From Phallus indusiatus (lineage: Eukaryota; Basidiomycota; Agaricomycetes; Phallales; Phallaceae): a stretch of DNA of 64,000 nucleotides. This document shows positions 1 through 11,428 of the stretch, in pieces. Position 1 is the first letter of the stretch, and each line of letters begins with the position of its first letter. The notes under the pieces were generated by a model. That model made no database searches and was not told the DNA's origin. It saw only the letters and a list, made by a program, of their open reading frames with translations. The stretch covers positions 174,966-238,965 of the forward strand of contig JAQFWX010000057.1 in the NCBI GenBank assembly GCA_027605045.1. Direction: 5' to 3'. Position numbers and translations under genes: made by a program.

Positions 1-1
1 C

Positions 2-136
2 AAGGATGGTCCTTTTAAGCCTGAACAGGTTGCAATAGAAGTTGAAATAGGCCAAATTAGAAGGCCTAATTTCTTCAAAGGTGATCCAGACGCTTATAGA
101 GGCTTTACCCATACATGGAGTATCATGAGGATTTGA
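2..136 (+). CDS. 3' end of a SAM-dependent methyltransferase (partial, runs off the window)
   Basis: Only the last 44 codons are present, ending in WSIMRI and a TGA stop at 134-136. They match the C-terminus of the complete methyltransferase at 612-1748 (KDGPFKPEQV against KDGPFKPDQV; HTWSIMRI against HHVWSITRI), so the two genes are tandem paralogues in the same orientation. No catalytic motif lies in this piece; function is taken from the neighbour. The body of the gene lies to the left of the window. It could be an intact gene or the tail of a broken one; the window cannot tell. Confidence 0.75.
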   Translation, partial: KDGPFKPEQVAIEVEIGQIRRPNFFKGDPDAYRGFTHTWSIMRI

Positions 137-611
137 TTCACGTGATGTGGCCGAGAAGGATGAGGGTATAAAGAACTAAATTTTCGATACGTGCTGCAAA
201 TTTCGAATCATCGCTTAATTGTATGAATATCTGGTTTGGTTGTGAGTATCAATAGACTTGTTTGAGAACGGCTTCAGGGAGATTTGAATCATTTGATTCC
301 AAAATGCCTGCAGGTCCGTTCCTCAGTTATGGCATTGTTAATATGTGACCACTCGTCTCGCAAGGATTTTGATCTGCTCTTAATTTGGCGTCTTCCATAG
401 ACGTGCCTCACAAGAAATATTTTTAGATCTGCTCAAAACAGGCAGTCGTAAATCTGGCTTTCTCTCATCCTCGTGCACCATCGCCCTTAAAATAGGTGCC
501 GTTCACCTCCGGCCGAGTTACTTAAAATGTCGAAATATCTCTTTTCCCATAGTCATGTTTAAAAGGCTGGACAAGGGCCATTTTGGCTGACCCTTTTAAG
601 ATAAGCAGCCC
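137..611. other. Intergenic between the two methyltransferase paralogues
   Basis: AT-rich spacer of about 475 bases holding the 3' flank of the upstream paralogue and the promoter of the next. I see no open frame, repeat or clear TATA box in it. Confidence 0.5.
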
Positions 612-1748
612 ATGACAGCCCAAGCACCGCCATTAGACATAGAGTATAACCTCTCGCCCGAAGAGGTCAATCTACTCAAACCCATAGTTGGTATTCAAGA
701 TGATGAAGAGTTGAAACGACACGTAATAGAAGTTCGGTCAGAAGCTTACTCTGTATGTCATTCGACAGATCATCAGATCTCAATCTGTATCATCGTTATC
801 GTTACAGGTTTATCCCTATGCATGTATTCGTGCATTCCACTTCGTGAGGTGACTTACTTGTTACATCGGTTGACAGTGCTTGACACGAAGAGGGATTCTG
901 ATGAGGTGTTGTAAATAAGATTTAGAATCACTAAACATCCCGCGTATCAGCACGCCCTCAAGCTGGGAAAAGAACGTGAGGGTGCTATATTTCTGGAGTT
1001 GCCGTGCTGTGGTAAGCGATTAAACTGGCTTTTGGTGTATCAGACTTTACGACTCTCGTTAGTGGGAGGCGATTCTCGAGCAGCCATCCTAGATGGCTAT
1101 CCCAAAGACAATGTGCTTGCATCTGACCTGTTCTCCGGTAAACCTTTTAAACCACAATTATACCTACGGTTCACTCAACACATTTCAGATTATTGGAAGA
1201 TTGGTCATAAACTTTTCAAGACAACTCCGGAGGCACATCCCGTTCCATTTCTGCAAGGCGATATCTTTGACCCAAGTTTCCTCCGTCAAGATGTTCCCCC
1301 TCTCAGTTCTCCCTCAGAAATCGTAGATAAACCTCCACCACTTAAGTCGTTAACTTCCCTTACACCGCTCCAACATCACGTCTCCGTCATTTACACGGCC
1401 GCCTTTTTCCATCTGTTTGAAGAAGATAAGCAACGTCAACTGGCCTTCCTCTTTGCTTCTTTGCTTTCTCCTCTACCGGGGTCTATCATATTCGGTTCTC
1501 ATACGGGTGCTTCAGATTCTGACGACGATAAACTGGGCAAAGGTCGTCTCACCTTCAGGGGAGAGAAAGCGTTTGCACATTCGCCCACGACCTGGGAGGA
1601 GCTTTGGACTGGGAAAGACGGACCATTTAAGCCTGACCAAGTCTCCATTAAAGTTGAAGTAGTGGAAAGAGATAGACGTTTTGGTCACAGTCAACCGTTC
1701 CAAGCGATCAAGACTTATCACCATGTGTGGAGTATAACAAGAATTTAG
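612..1748 (+). CDS. SAM-dependent methyltransferase, small-molecule type (five exons)
   Basis: Exons read 612-752, 808-848, 920-1011, 1063-1137 and 1189-1748 and join to 302 residues with every splice in frame. The SAM-binding motif I region reads FLELPCCVGGDSRAAILDGY and is followed by ASDL, the usual acidic end of strand 2 in this fungal family; downstream come GHKLFKTTPE, a GDIFDPSFL segment and SVIYTAAFFHLFEE, which is strand 4/5 of the Rossmann fold. The pattern matches the AusD/Trt5-like methyltransferases that occur in fungal secondary-metabolite clusters and in large basidiomycete families of unknown substrate. The first Gly of the usual LELGCC is Pro here. A tandem paralogue ends just upstream. 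No other biosynthetic enzyme is adjacent, so membership of a metabolite cluster is only possible. Substrate unknown. Confidence 0.85.
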
Positions 1749-2016
1749 CTAGATCTATGTCTTATCAGATACGCAGATACAAATTTCATTACAGACCATA
1801 TATTTGTGTTTGATTATGCTTTTGCGCTCAAAAAGCCAATAGCCACGAGGTACTTAAGCAGTGCAATGAGAAATTTCATTTACCGATCATGACAAATGTT
1901 TGCCTCCGGAAGCCAGACTCGCTTACCATGGCCCTGGCTTTACTTGTACCCTCATGGACGTACGTCATCTCTGCAGTGAGATATGAGCTCAAACTGATCA
2001 CAAAAAGCAACAGGAA

Positions 2017-3594
2017 ATGGAATCTCACTCAATTATAACAAATCCCGGAACTGATTCATTGATCAACACAAAACTTCCTCAAGAACTCTTATGTCGTATA
2101 TTTGGACTGACCTGTCCATATCATTGTCTTCTGAAGATGAACCGCTACCTTCATCTGATGAAGGTATGCAGGCTCTGGCGGGTCATTATTCAAAACGATC
2201 CGACATTTTGGAATCTCACGGACTTCGGATCGTCATACGAGGATCTTCTCCTTGAGACCCTGAGACGCTCAAAGGCCATTCAGCTGACCGCCATCGTTCC
2301 ATTCAATAACTATTTTAGTGTTGAATCGCGTAAAGGACTAATATGGCAGTCATTCATTACTCGTGATCATTGGCGGATTCGAAATCTACATCTCAAGCTC
2401 AGCGGTTCACTCAGGTTGGACAAAAACATGTTCCAATTCATGGGAAAGTTCGAATACCCCTCTCTAAAGGTCTTTACCATAGACCCCTCGCCTACATTTC
2501 CTGACTTTCCACTCCTCGAACGTTTTTCCGTTACGGAGAATATCAGATGTTTAAATATTCCAATTCCTTTGCTGGATTATCTCCTGACGGCACAAACCTA
2601 TCCATCATTCCCTCGCCTTCAAACACTTTCTATCGCATTGAATTACTACTATCGCTCTCCACTTCACTCTCAAGCACAAGTCTTCGCTTTTCTCCAAAAA
2701 TGTCCGTCCTTACAAAGCCTAGAATTGGCATTTTCGTTAGTGGAACCTACCGAGAATGTAGGCCTGACGTCATGGTCCGTATTTCCAGGCCTCTCTTTCC
2801 CAAAATTGACCAAGGTCTGGATCGATGATTTTCGTTGGTCTGGCATTCTTTCTCGGTTCGATTCGCCCAGTCTAGAATTTTATGACATCACCATCAACGG
2901 AGAAAATTATTTACTCGACTTTGCAGATCAATTCAATTACGCGAGTCTCCGTTCTCTTTGTATCGATGAAAGGTCATTCAATCCACTCAGAATTATCGGG
3001 CTTGACACGGATTTTATATTCCCCCTCAAACATCATTTACATCAGTCTCTTTACCCACTTCACCTGAAAGGCGAACTAGTCGATCCATATCCTGGCCGAG
3101 AGGTGCGACTTAAATTAATCGACTCTCAGCACGCCTCATTTTACCTGGCGCAATGTTTTTCCCTCATGCCTAACATCCGATGTCTTTTTATAAGGCATCA
3201 GAACACCCAATGGGCGGGTGGCGCCATCACTTGGAATTTGAAAGAAATTCTCCGGAACGCCAGATCCCTTCGCGCCTTATTTATAGCTGGCGGTAATCCG
3301 AGCCTAGATATGGTATTGGATGCACTGCTTGACGAAGAAGCGTGTCCCAGGCTCAATCAACTAGGATATCGAGAAAACCCGGTCTACCGTCGCGGACCCG
3401 ATTTTGTCGCGGTTCCGTTCCCAGATCAAAAGTTCACCGAAGTTTTGCGGGTCCGGAAGCTAAAAGAATTGCGGTTGGAGAAGTTTGATAATATACCTGA
3501 GGAGTGGTTGAGGCAGGTTAGGACTGATTTTTTGGGACTCCGGATTATTACCGACACTCTATCGGAGATGATACATGGGATCAACAGTTTATAA
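2017..3594 (+). CDS. F-box protein with leucine-rich-like C-terminal region
   Basis: Single uninterrupted frame of 525 residues. Residues about 20-65 form an F-box: LPQELLCRIF, then MKVCRLWRVIIQNDPTFW, the helix pair that binds Skp1 in SCF ubiquitin ligases. The rest has irregular leucine-rich segments (for example FPRLQTLSIAL, CPSLQSLELAF, FPKLTKVWIDDF), typical of the hugely expanded Agaricomycete F-box families, where it would recognise an unknown target. It is intronless, unlike nearly every other gene here. The stop lies 72 bases from the convergent stop of the purine gene at 3667. The F-box assignment is good; the substrate cannot be inferred. Confidence 0.85.
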   Translation: MESHSIITNPGTDSLINTKLPQELLCRIFGLTCPYHCLLKMNRYLHLMKVCRLWRVIIQNDPTFWNLTDFGSSYEDLLLETLRRSKAIQLTAIVPFNNYFSVESRKGLIWQSFITRDHWRIRNLHLKLSGSLRLDKNMFQFMGKFEYPSLKVFTIDPSPTFPDFPLLERFSVTENIRCLNIPIPLLDYLLTAQTYPSFPRLQTLSIALNYYYRSPLHSQAQVFAFLQKCPSLQSLELAFSLVEPTENVGLTSWSVFPGLSFPKLTKVWIDDFRWSGILSRFDSPSLEFYDITINGENYLLDFADQFNYASLRSLCIDERSFNPLRIIGLDTDFIFPLKHHLHQSLYPLHLKGELVDPYPGREVRLKLIDSQHASFYLAQCFSLMPNIRCLFIRHQNTQWAGGAITWNLKEILRNARSLRALFIAGGNPSLDMVLDALLDEEACPRLNQLGYRENPVYRRGPDFVAVPFPDQKFTEVLRVRKLKELRLEKFDNIPEEWLRQVRTDFLGLRIITDTLSEMIHGINSL

Positions 3595-3666
3595 CTTACT
3601 TGATTTGGGCGCATAATGTGTTCTTATTGATTATATGCATCGTATTTTTTTAATTATGATACACGA

Positions 3667-6556
3667 TCAAACCAAAAAACCTGAAGAGTATACAACACCC
3701 GGTGAAGAGATTACTCTACCCATCACGATGCCCTCTCCATAACCCTCAAATTCGCTCATAGTTTTCCGCACAGTCTCTGCTTTGTCTCGTGAGACGATCA
3801 ATACCATTCCAATCCCGCAATTGAACGTCTTGCACATTTCGTCTTGGCTTAACGCTCCTTCGCGGCGTAGCCAATTGAACAAGGGGGGCAACACCCATGA
3901 ACCTAGCTCAATCTCGACACCCATGGAGCGAGGGAGGACGCGAGGTATGTTTTCTGTGAATCCTCCCCCTGTTATGTTCACGATTCCTTTGATATCACCA
4001 TGTGGGAAGGTGCGTAAAAGATGAAGGATCAGTTTGGGATATAGACGTGTCGGGATAAGAAATTCTTCGCCCAATGTTCGGGAAGTGTTCCAAGGAGCGA
4101 AAGAAGCGTATGACCAAGAAGACTGTGCAAGGATTTTACGGACCAGGGAAAATCCATTTGAATGAAGTCCCGATGAAGGAATACCTATGAGTACATCACC
4201 CAGCTCAATTGCATCTGTAAGAGGAAGAATTCTGTCCCGCTCCACAGCTCCGACTGCGAAACCCGCTAGATCATAGTCGTCTACATGCCATACAGAGATC
4301 ATGCGGATGACTTTCCAAAGAAATATGAACATACCATTTGCATACATTCCAGGCATCTCCGCGGTTTCGCCTCCGATAAGAGCACAACCTGATTCTTTGC
4401 ATCCTTCTACAATCCCAGAGACTACGCTTTTAGCAAGATTTACACTCAACTTCCCACAAGCGTAGTAATCTAAGAAATATAGAGGCTCAGCTCCCTGCAC
4501 GATCAAGTCGTTTACCGACATCGCAACAAGATCGATCCCTTGAAAAAAAAATCATTAAAGAAAGGGACTAGGGACTTGCGATCTAGGCTGAGAGTAGAGA
4601 GGCGTACCAACTGTATCATGTTTGCCCACATCCATAGCAACACGAAGCTTCGTACCAACACCGTCGGTACCACTGACTAATACCGGATCTTTGTATCCTG
4701 CTCGCGCCAAGTCGAAAACTCCACCAAATCCACCGATTTCGGCATCTGACCCTGGTCGTTTTGTAGTCAGAATGAGAGGCTTAATTGCGCGGACTAGATC
4801 GTTCCCTGCATCAATAGAAACACCCGCATCAGCGTATGTTAGTGACTGTTTTGAAGATGCAGCCGTTAAAGCTCTAAAATATTGAAAAGAATAGTAAGAT
4901 AACTTTTTTAAGAAAGTCAACGTATTACAAACCTATGGGCAATGTCTTTTCGATACGTTTTTCCATCAAAATGAACTTGATCAACAGTTGCATATACACG
5001 AGATAGTGCTTCTTGCAAGGTAGGTCCGTAGGCCGTGACGACCAGCACCCGACCCCCGGCTGTTACGACATCGTTCCCCGACTGTGCTGTACCAGCGTGG
5101 AAAATCACAGTATCCTCTAATAAATTAATATGAACTTCAGAAATACATTATAGTAGGATGGAATTCTTACTGGTTTCGTCGGCGGGAAATGTTATTACCT
5201 TTTTGGTTTCATATTTTCCGGGATAGCCTGCTGAAGCTAAAACGACAGATACTGCGGTACCAGGTCTATTTCTGATGGTTACCGCATCTAGTCGTCGTTC
5301 AACGCATGCCTAAGATTCGTGATTATTTTGATTAATGCGAGAAACTGTGACTACGGACAAGCATTATAGCAGCCAAATCGGTGCTTTCATCAAGCAATAA
5401 CATCAGGGCTTCAGTTTCCGGATCACCGAAACGGACGTTATATTCGAGAACCTTTGGTCCGTCTTCTGTGATGATAAAACCGGTGAAAAGAAGCCCAACA
5501 AAGGGAAACCCTGCACAATAAAAGTATTTGAAACAAATACTTAATGCAGTTAATTAGATGGCAAGCGCACCTTCCCGTCTCATTCCGTCAATTGTTGGTT
5601 GTAATGTTTCTTTGACAATCCGTCGCATAATCTCTGGTGTTGCGATGGGAGCTGGAGCATACGCACCCATCCCACCTGTATTGGGTCCCGTGTCGCCGTC
5701 ACCTATCCTTTTGTGATCTTGAGCAGCTGGGAGGGGGATGATGGTGTAGCCGTCAGAAAATGCAAGGACAGAAACTTCAGGTCCAGTAAGGTAATCTTCG
5801 ATCACAATCGCGTCGCCTAAACTCGCTTATAAGTGTGTTTGCGGATGAAGATGATGGGAGAACAGCGCGCCTGCAGTTCCAAATGCGCTACCAACCAAAA
5901 TCTGGTTCAAATACTCTAAAGCCTCCTCTTTTGACTGCGGAATGAGTACACCTTTCCCAGCCGCGAGCCCGTCTGCTTTGAGGACGATCGGTTTAGGATA
6001 CTTTTTGACGTAGTCACAAGCTTCTTCATAGTGGTTTTTGGAGAAGACTTTGTATGCCGCGGTAGGTATTTGATGTCTTCGCATGAATTCTTTTGCGAAT
6101 GCTTTGGAGCCTTCCATTTGAGCCGCTCGTGCAGATGGTCCAAAGAAATGTATTCCGACTATTCGATATGAAGTTATAATATATTCGCAATCCCTCAGCA
6201 GGTAGACACGCACCTTTACGAAACCATGGTTCTATCCCATCCACCAACGGTTGCTCGGGTCCTACGACGACCAAACTAACCTATTCCACAACAGATCAAC
6301 GTCAGAAAGATGAATTAATATACATTAAAGAAAAACAAACCTCGTTTTGGACGGCATATTCAACCAATTTTCGAAAATCAGTGACTGGGATTGGAACGGC
6401 TACAAATTTATCGTCGTTTGATTTTGTCCCTGCGTTTCCGGGTGCAACGTAGACCTTTTCAACGAGTGTGGACTGTGCAAGTTTCCATGCTAGAGCGTGC
6501 TCCCTGCCACCGCTGCCCAAAATGAGGACACGCAGTAGAGTAGGGCTGAAGTCCAT
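3667..6556 (-). CDS. ADE5,7: Bifunctional GARS-AIRS: phosphoribosylamine-glycine ligase / phosphoribosylformylglycinamidine cyclo-ligase
   Basis: De novo purine synthesis steps 2 and 5, cytosolic, fused in one chain as in yeast Ade5,7. Translation starts at 6556 ([20 protein letters not shown]). The GARS half shows the nucleotide-binding [13 protein letters not shown] start, [25 protein letters not shown], the ATP-grasp segment [11 protein letters not shown] and [15 protein letters not shown]. The AIRS half begins near 4900 with [17 protein letters not shown] and contains [61 protein letters not shown] and [17 protein letters not shown], all expected. Roughly eight short introns. Intron 4281-4334 is 54 nt and carries no in-frame stop, so its retention would stay translatable. 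Identification is very secure; minor exon borders are inferred. Confidence 0.95.
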
Positions 6557-6687
6557 TTAAACCTGGAATACTGCTGACTAAGCTGAAAATTTCAAAACGA
6601 CTTGTATTGATTAACAGAATTTACAGATACACTATACGCTTGATTATTGTTACAATAAGACAACGATAAATTTATTTGATTGTGATT

Positions 6688-7532
6688 TCAACTTCCTAAA
6701 AGATTCGGCATGCCATTCTCCATCGCGTCCTGCATTGCCTGGTCGGCGACGGCAGCGGCATCGAAACCTTCAACTGAGGTATCAAATTGTTTCATGTCGA
6801 TGCTGTCCATAGCGGCATTGAGAGGATTAAGAGAGGAATCCAACGCATTATCTGCACCACTCTCGTTCAACACGTTTTCGTTTTCGTTCTCGTTCTCGTT
6901 CTCGTTATCGTTCTTTACATCCTCGTTTTCATTCTCGTTCCCGACGCCGCTCTCGTTCTCGTTCTCGTTCTCGTTGCCGGCCACGGCTTCGGTTATAATT
7001 GGGTTTTCAGTTTCATCACCATCCACCATGCTTTGTGTTTCGGAAGTGGGAACAAACGATAATGATAACGGGTGAGGTTTGGGAGGTAAAGAGTCGCCAC
7101 CAACTTCTGAGGGTGCTATGGATGGTTGAGCAGTTACTGGTTCTGAAACATCGCGGGATGGTGGAGCAGCAGTGACTGCTCTTGACCCAGTATCCTCCTG
7201 GTCTTTATCCTCATCCTCGTCCTCATCTTGCATCGGTTCGTCTGGTAGAGGCGCGAGAGGTTCATCCGCGCCAGCCTCCTCGTCATCGCTAAATTGCTGC
7301 AAACAAGAGCATTGCACGTTAGATCACCCCAGAGAAGGAATAACCAGAACTGACATACCTGCTTTTTATCGGTCTTGACCCACTTGTATACTTTAAGGTT
7401 TGACCCAGGCGCAGCTTGTTCTGGAACAACCCAAACTTTCTCCCAACACGACACTGGCTGCATCAATTGTCGCCGTGCGCTCTCGCTAGTCGCAGCCCCA
7501 ACAAATCGACCACTTTTTAATCTTGTCGTCAT
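6688..7532 (-). CDS. BCL7-family protein, probable SWI/SNF chromatin-remodelling subunit
   Basis: Two exons, 7359-7532 and 6688-7296, give 260 residues. The N-terminus holds the BCL7 signature: CWEKVWVVPEQ, then LKVYKWVKTDKK (residues about 29-56), corresponding to the [20 protein letters not shown] segment of animal BCL7A. Animal BCL7 proteins are nucleosome-binding accessory subunits of BAF (SWI/SNF) complexes in the nucleus; the same role is inferred here. The rest is acidic and disordered, with DEDEDEDKDQED and a run of Asn-Glu dipeptides near residues 140-180 that is an expandable minisatellite-like tract at about 6880-6980. It shares a 138-base divergent promoter with tubulin cofactor A. 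The family call rests on the short N-terminal block. Confidence 0.8.
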
Positions 7533-7670
7533 GATGAGTTAGATATAAGTTTTCTTTGGGATGTTCCTTAGTAGGATATGAACGCGTCGAAGATACGATG
7601 ACGAATATGACTTACGTAACTGCCTGGTCTCCCGGATCCCATCACTCAACTACATCTTTATCGCTTGTAA

Positions 7671-8183
7671 ATGGCTGAGACTAACAAAGAACTGGCTGCC
7701 ACAATCAAACAGCTAAAAATCAATACGGGCGTAGTGAAACGGTCTGTTGATCGTCGTGTTATGACCTTTTTCATCCATTTTAAAAAGCACGCGCAGACTT
7801 TTGAAAGAATACAATTTATACAAGAACGAGGCTGAAGATCAGAAACGGAAAGTAGACAAGTACATTGCCGATGGAAAGGACGAATATGACATAAAAAACC
7901 AAGCGAGTTTCTTCCGTTTACTCATCTACTGGGACTGATCTTCTTTTCTTTATCCGTTCAGCAAAAGATCCTAGCTGAATCGGAGAAGATGATCCCCGAT
8001 ACCCAGAAGCGATTGGGGTCTGCGGTGGAAAAGCTGAGAGATATTATCGTATGTCCTACCCAATTTCATTTGGGGCTTATAATCTTCTGATGTGTATTTT
8101 ATCAGGTGGCGGCGAGACCCGTGCTGGGCAGTACTGAAGAACTCGTTCAAGCAGAAGAAGTTCTGGAAGAAGCGAACGTCTAG
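7671..8183 (+). CDS. TBCA: Tubulin-specific chaperone A (cofactor A, Rbl2-type)
   Basis: Four exons, 7671-7741, 7797-7902, 7962-8048 and 8106-8183, give 113 residues, the normal size for cofactor A. It captures free beta-tubulin in the tubulin folding pathway. Family features are the N-terminal VKRLLKEYNLYKNEAEDQ, the central DEYDIKNQQKILAES and MIPDTQKRLGSAVEKL helices, and the C-terminal ARPVLGSTEELVQAEEVLEE, all part of the three-helix bundle. The second intron (7903-7961) begins with GC, not GT (CAA followed by GCGAGT), and this reading is the one that keeps the spacing of the DIKxQxxxLAES helix. The gene is read divergently from the BCL7-like gene. Confidence 0.92.
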
Positions 8184-9383
8184 ATGATTTGATTTGGCGT
8201 ATGAATACAGTTATACGGTGTATATGTAATTGTCTACGATTCTTGGAAGTTGAGGAGATATCATTTTTTTCGTCGGATCGATCTGGCCGCTTGTTTTGGG
8301 AGGGAAAGATCGACTGTTATGACTTCATATTTTACTATTGTTTCGTTCCCAGTAAGTTTGAGCTTCCTATTTCTTACGATCTTCTCAGCATCTCCTTGTT
8401 TATCACATAATGATAGGAACTGAGTTGGAGCGAAAGTTCACTCACCTTCTCGTTTTCGGTCGGAGAACAATAAGATCTAAACAGAAATTCGATTGAAACG
8501 ACAGAAGAATATGATATAACTCTGGCCGAATTTAAGTTAGTTCGTGTCTTCGCCTTGACTAATACATGAAGCGGTTATCGGATCTAGTTTACCTTACCAA
8601 AAGGAGTGAGGCAGAAATTATGAAAAGCAATAGAACATTCACGAACTCCTGCCGGAGATCTTCGTGTGATATGGAGTTTTCTACTGTCAAACGCCACGTG
8701 TCGTTATCGCACGTTTCTCGTCAAACACCAGCAAACGCCCCAAAGTTGCGTGAAAGAAGCATGGATTCTTGATAATGATTTCGTTTGAATTCGTCGACCG
8801 AACTGCACCGAAGTATTCCACGAGTTTTTCTAGTTTTCGCAGTCCCGCAGCTTATTAGCTCGTATCATTGTAGGTCAGGTATACGTGCTAACATAAAAGG
8901 TAATAACGTGTATGACTTTATAATAAGGTCTGGCTTCCTTACAAACCCTATGTTCTTCTAAAGCACTGTGATCAGACTGCGCGCGAATTGAGAACAGCTC
9001 TCGGCTTCGAATTCTTCGATACAACCTGAGGTATCTATTTTTGGGCATCTTCCGTTAGGCCATAGCAGGTGCGCCGATATTCCATTTGACATCTATTTTT
9101 GATTCATATCTGAACGCGGTATAGCCTCAAGCCTGTCGTAACGTTCTTTATTTACAATTTGAATAGGTGACGAAAAGTCTCGGCCAGTCTTTCAACAAGA
9201 CTAATTGACCAATCATACGTAACCGTAACTACTTGTGATTGAGACGCTTCCGCCGCCAATGTTCATTCGCAGACGTGTTAATGCGTCAATTGGCTAGGTC
9301 AGGACTGAGGCACGATGCACTAGCATAAAAACGGATGTCGCAACCAGTGACTGAGATGTGATTCCCTGAACATCTTACGAACT
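8184..9383. other. Intergenic, no gene recognised
   Basis: About 1.2 kb between tubulin cofactor A and the glycosyltransferase. Open frames here are under 75 codons and read like chance. I see no repeats or RNA genes. The right part must hold the glycosyltransferase promoter; no clear TATA box stands out. Confidence 0.5.
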
Positions 9384-11428
9384 ATGATCATAACATCATC
9401 TAAACACATTCTTCTGGTTCCCGCTCCTAGCTGGGGTAAGTCTTTGATATTTTACCTTTTGTAAAATCTGATTCGTTGGATACACGATCATAGGACATCT
9501 CAGGCCCCTTGCCTCCTTCGCCGCTAGATTGGTTCATCAGCGCCCAGATGTCATCGTAACCTTAACTCTGATGGGTAGTTCTCAAAAGATGTTGGAAAAT
9601 GAAATAGATAGATATTTTCACGATAACGAGAAACCTCTCAAAGATAATATTAGGTTCTGCTTTATTTCCCTCTGGGTTTCTGCGGATTATATCCATCCTG
9701 ACGGTTCTCCCAAGGCTCTTGCACATAGGAGGATCAGAGATCAAGAACCCCATTCAGGCGTTTGAAGAATATACTCAAGGATTTGCCAAAATGTACCCTG
9801 CAGCTTACGCAGGAGAACCGTTGACCTGCAATTTAGGGCGGGTATTTCCAGGAACGTCCCGGCCGAATGTTATCCTTCTTGATGTAAGTCTGAAAAGTCC
9901 AGATAAGAACACCAACCTGAATCAGAAATAGAATTTCTTTTATGATATTCTTCAGACTGTCAGAAAAATTAGTGGCAATAGTGTTCCTGTCTTGGCGTGG
10001 AACACTGCCGCGCTCAGTTCGACATTCCGGTTCTTTGGACCTCCCTCACTCGGAGGATTAGGAGATGTACCCCCGAAAGCTCAAACTCTTGCCAAAGAGA
10101 CAGGGAAACCTCTGTCAGAAATTTATGCACAAGTCAGTCTTTTTTACATCTCTCACCTCTTAGACCTTTTTAACCTTTTCGTTAGTTGTATCAACCTGAG
10201 CTCGGTGAGATAGTTAAGCTCCCCGGATTGCCAGAGATGTATGATTATGAGTTCGGTAATCAGCACTTGGATGTAAGATTGATATATTTCCCCTTACACT
10301 GTGACTGATAGTGCGTTACTTTAGCCACAAATCGTAGCTTTTCAGTGTCTAACGTTTCCTAAAGTCTTTGAGTATGTTCCTCACTCGATTTGCATAGCAA
10401 TGCTTATCCTGGCTTCCAGCTTCTTTGAACAATGTGATGGAATAGTTGCACTGGGGAATGCATCATTCGAACCGGATGTTTGTGCTGCCTTCAAGACATG
10501 GTTTTCTCCCCGGCCTATTTATTTTGTCGGACCATTATTGCCTGATGAAACACCCACCAAAGATACTCTTTCTAGTTCTCACGAAAAGGAGTTATCAGTG
10601 TCGTCAAATGGTGCGGAAGTCAAGGATTTCCTTGACAGGATCCAAAAGTCACATGGAGACCACTCTCTTCTTTATGTATGCCATTTCAACCTGTTTTCAC
10701 CCTGTTGCTCTGACTTAAGCCGTTCGCTTTAGGTCTCCTTTGGTTCTAATTTCTTTCCAATGGGCGAGACCATATGGAAGGTCATCGAGGTTGTATTGGA
10801 CATGAAGATTCCTTTAGTATATCTTCTTTTCTTTTACTTTCTCAGACGGGCTGATTAGTTTATAGATATTTTCGTTCAATCCCAAGAAGGGTGAAATGCC
10901 TTCCCATATTCAAGAACAACTCAAAGTCACAGAAATTGCTCTTGTTTCAAATTGGGCGCCTCAGCATGCAATTTTGGCCCACAATGCTACAGGGTGGTTT
11001 TTGACGCATTGCGGTAATAATAGTATCAATGAAGCTGCATCACATGGTGTTCCTATGTATGTCACCTTATTATTGCGCGTGGTATTGCACCTCACACTGA
11101 TCTCAGGATTGCATGGCCTCTCGGTGGTGATCAACCTTCTAATGCTGCATATCTGAGCTCAACGACGAACACTGCGTATGAACTTTTTGAAACAAGATTG
11201 GGAGTTGGGCTTAGGCCTCTTTATCGAGGTATAAAGCCAAAAGGGACTGTGGAAGCCGTGGAAGAAGAAGTAAGATCAGTCTTCGCGAAAGCATGGGGCG
11301 CGGATGGTGCTGAAAAAAGGAAGAACGCTCAAGCTTTGAAAAAGAAATTGGACGTAGCTTGGGAGGAGAATGGAGAGGCACGAGTAGAACTTGTTAAATT
11401 TTTGGACAAGTTTATTCCTGCGAACTGA
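9384..11428 (+). CDS. UDP-glycosyltransferase (GT1-type)
   Basis: Nine exons (9384-9435, 9494-9653, 9715-9883, 9956-10132, 10186-10272, 10325-10675, 10733-10816, 10866-11056, 11107-11428) join in frame to 530 residues. The start, [20 protein letters not shown], is the N-terminal Rossmann strand with the conserved GH dyad used by GT-B glycosyltransferases for acceptor activation. The C-terminal nucleotide-sugar box is clear: [30 protein letters not shown] and [11 protein letters not shown]. The plant-type HCGWNS is HCGNNS here, and the box ends in DQ. LYVSFGSNF marks the inter-domain strand. It transfers a sugar from a UDP donor to a small acceptor; donor and acceptor are unknown. The second intron (9654-9714) has a weak GTTCTG donor but an ideal CTGAC branch site, and its removal joins IRLL to [10 protein letters not shown]. 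Confidence 0.9.

Noticed and set aside
6710..7075. Phe/Ser-rich plus-strand frames opposite the BCL7-like gene
   Set aside because: They are the antisense of the Asn-Glu repeat tract.
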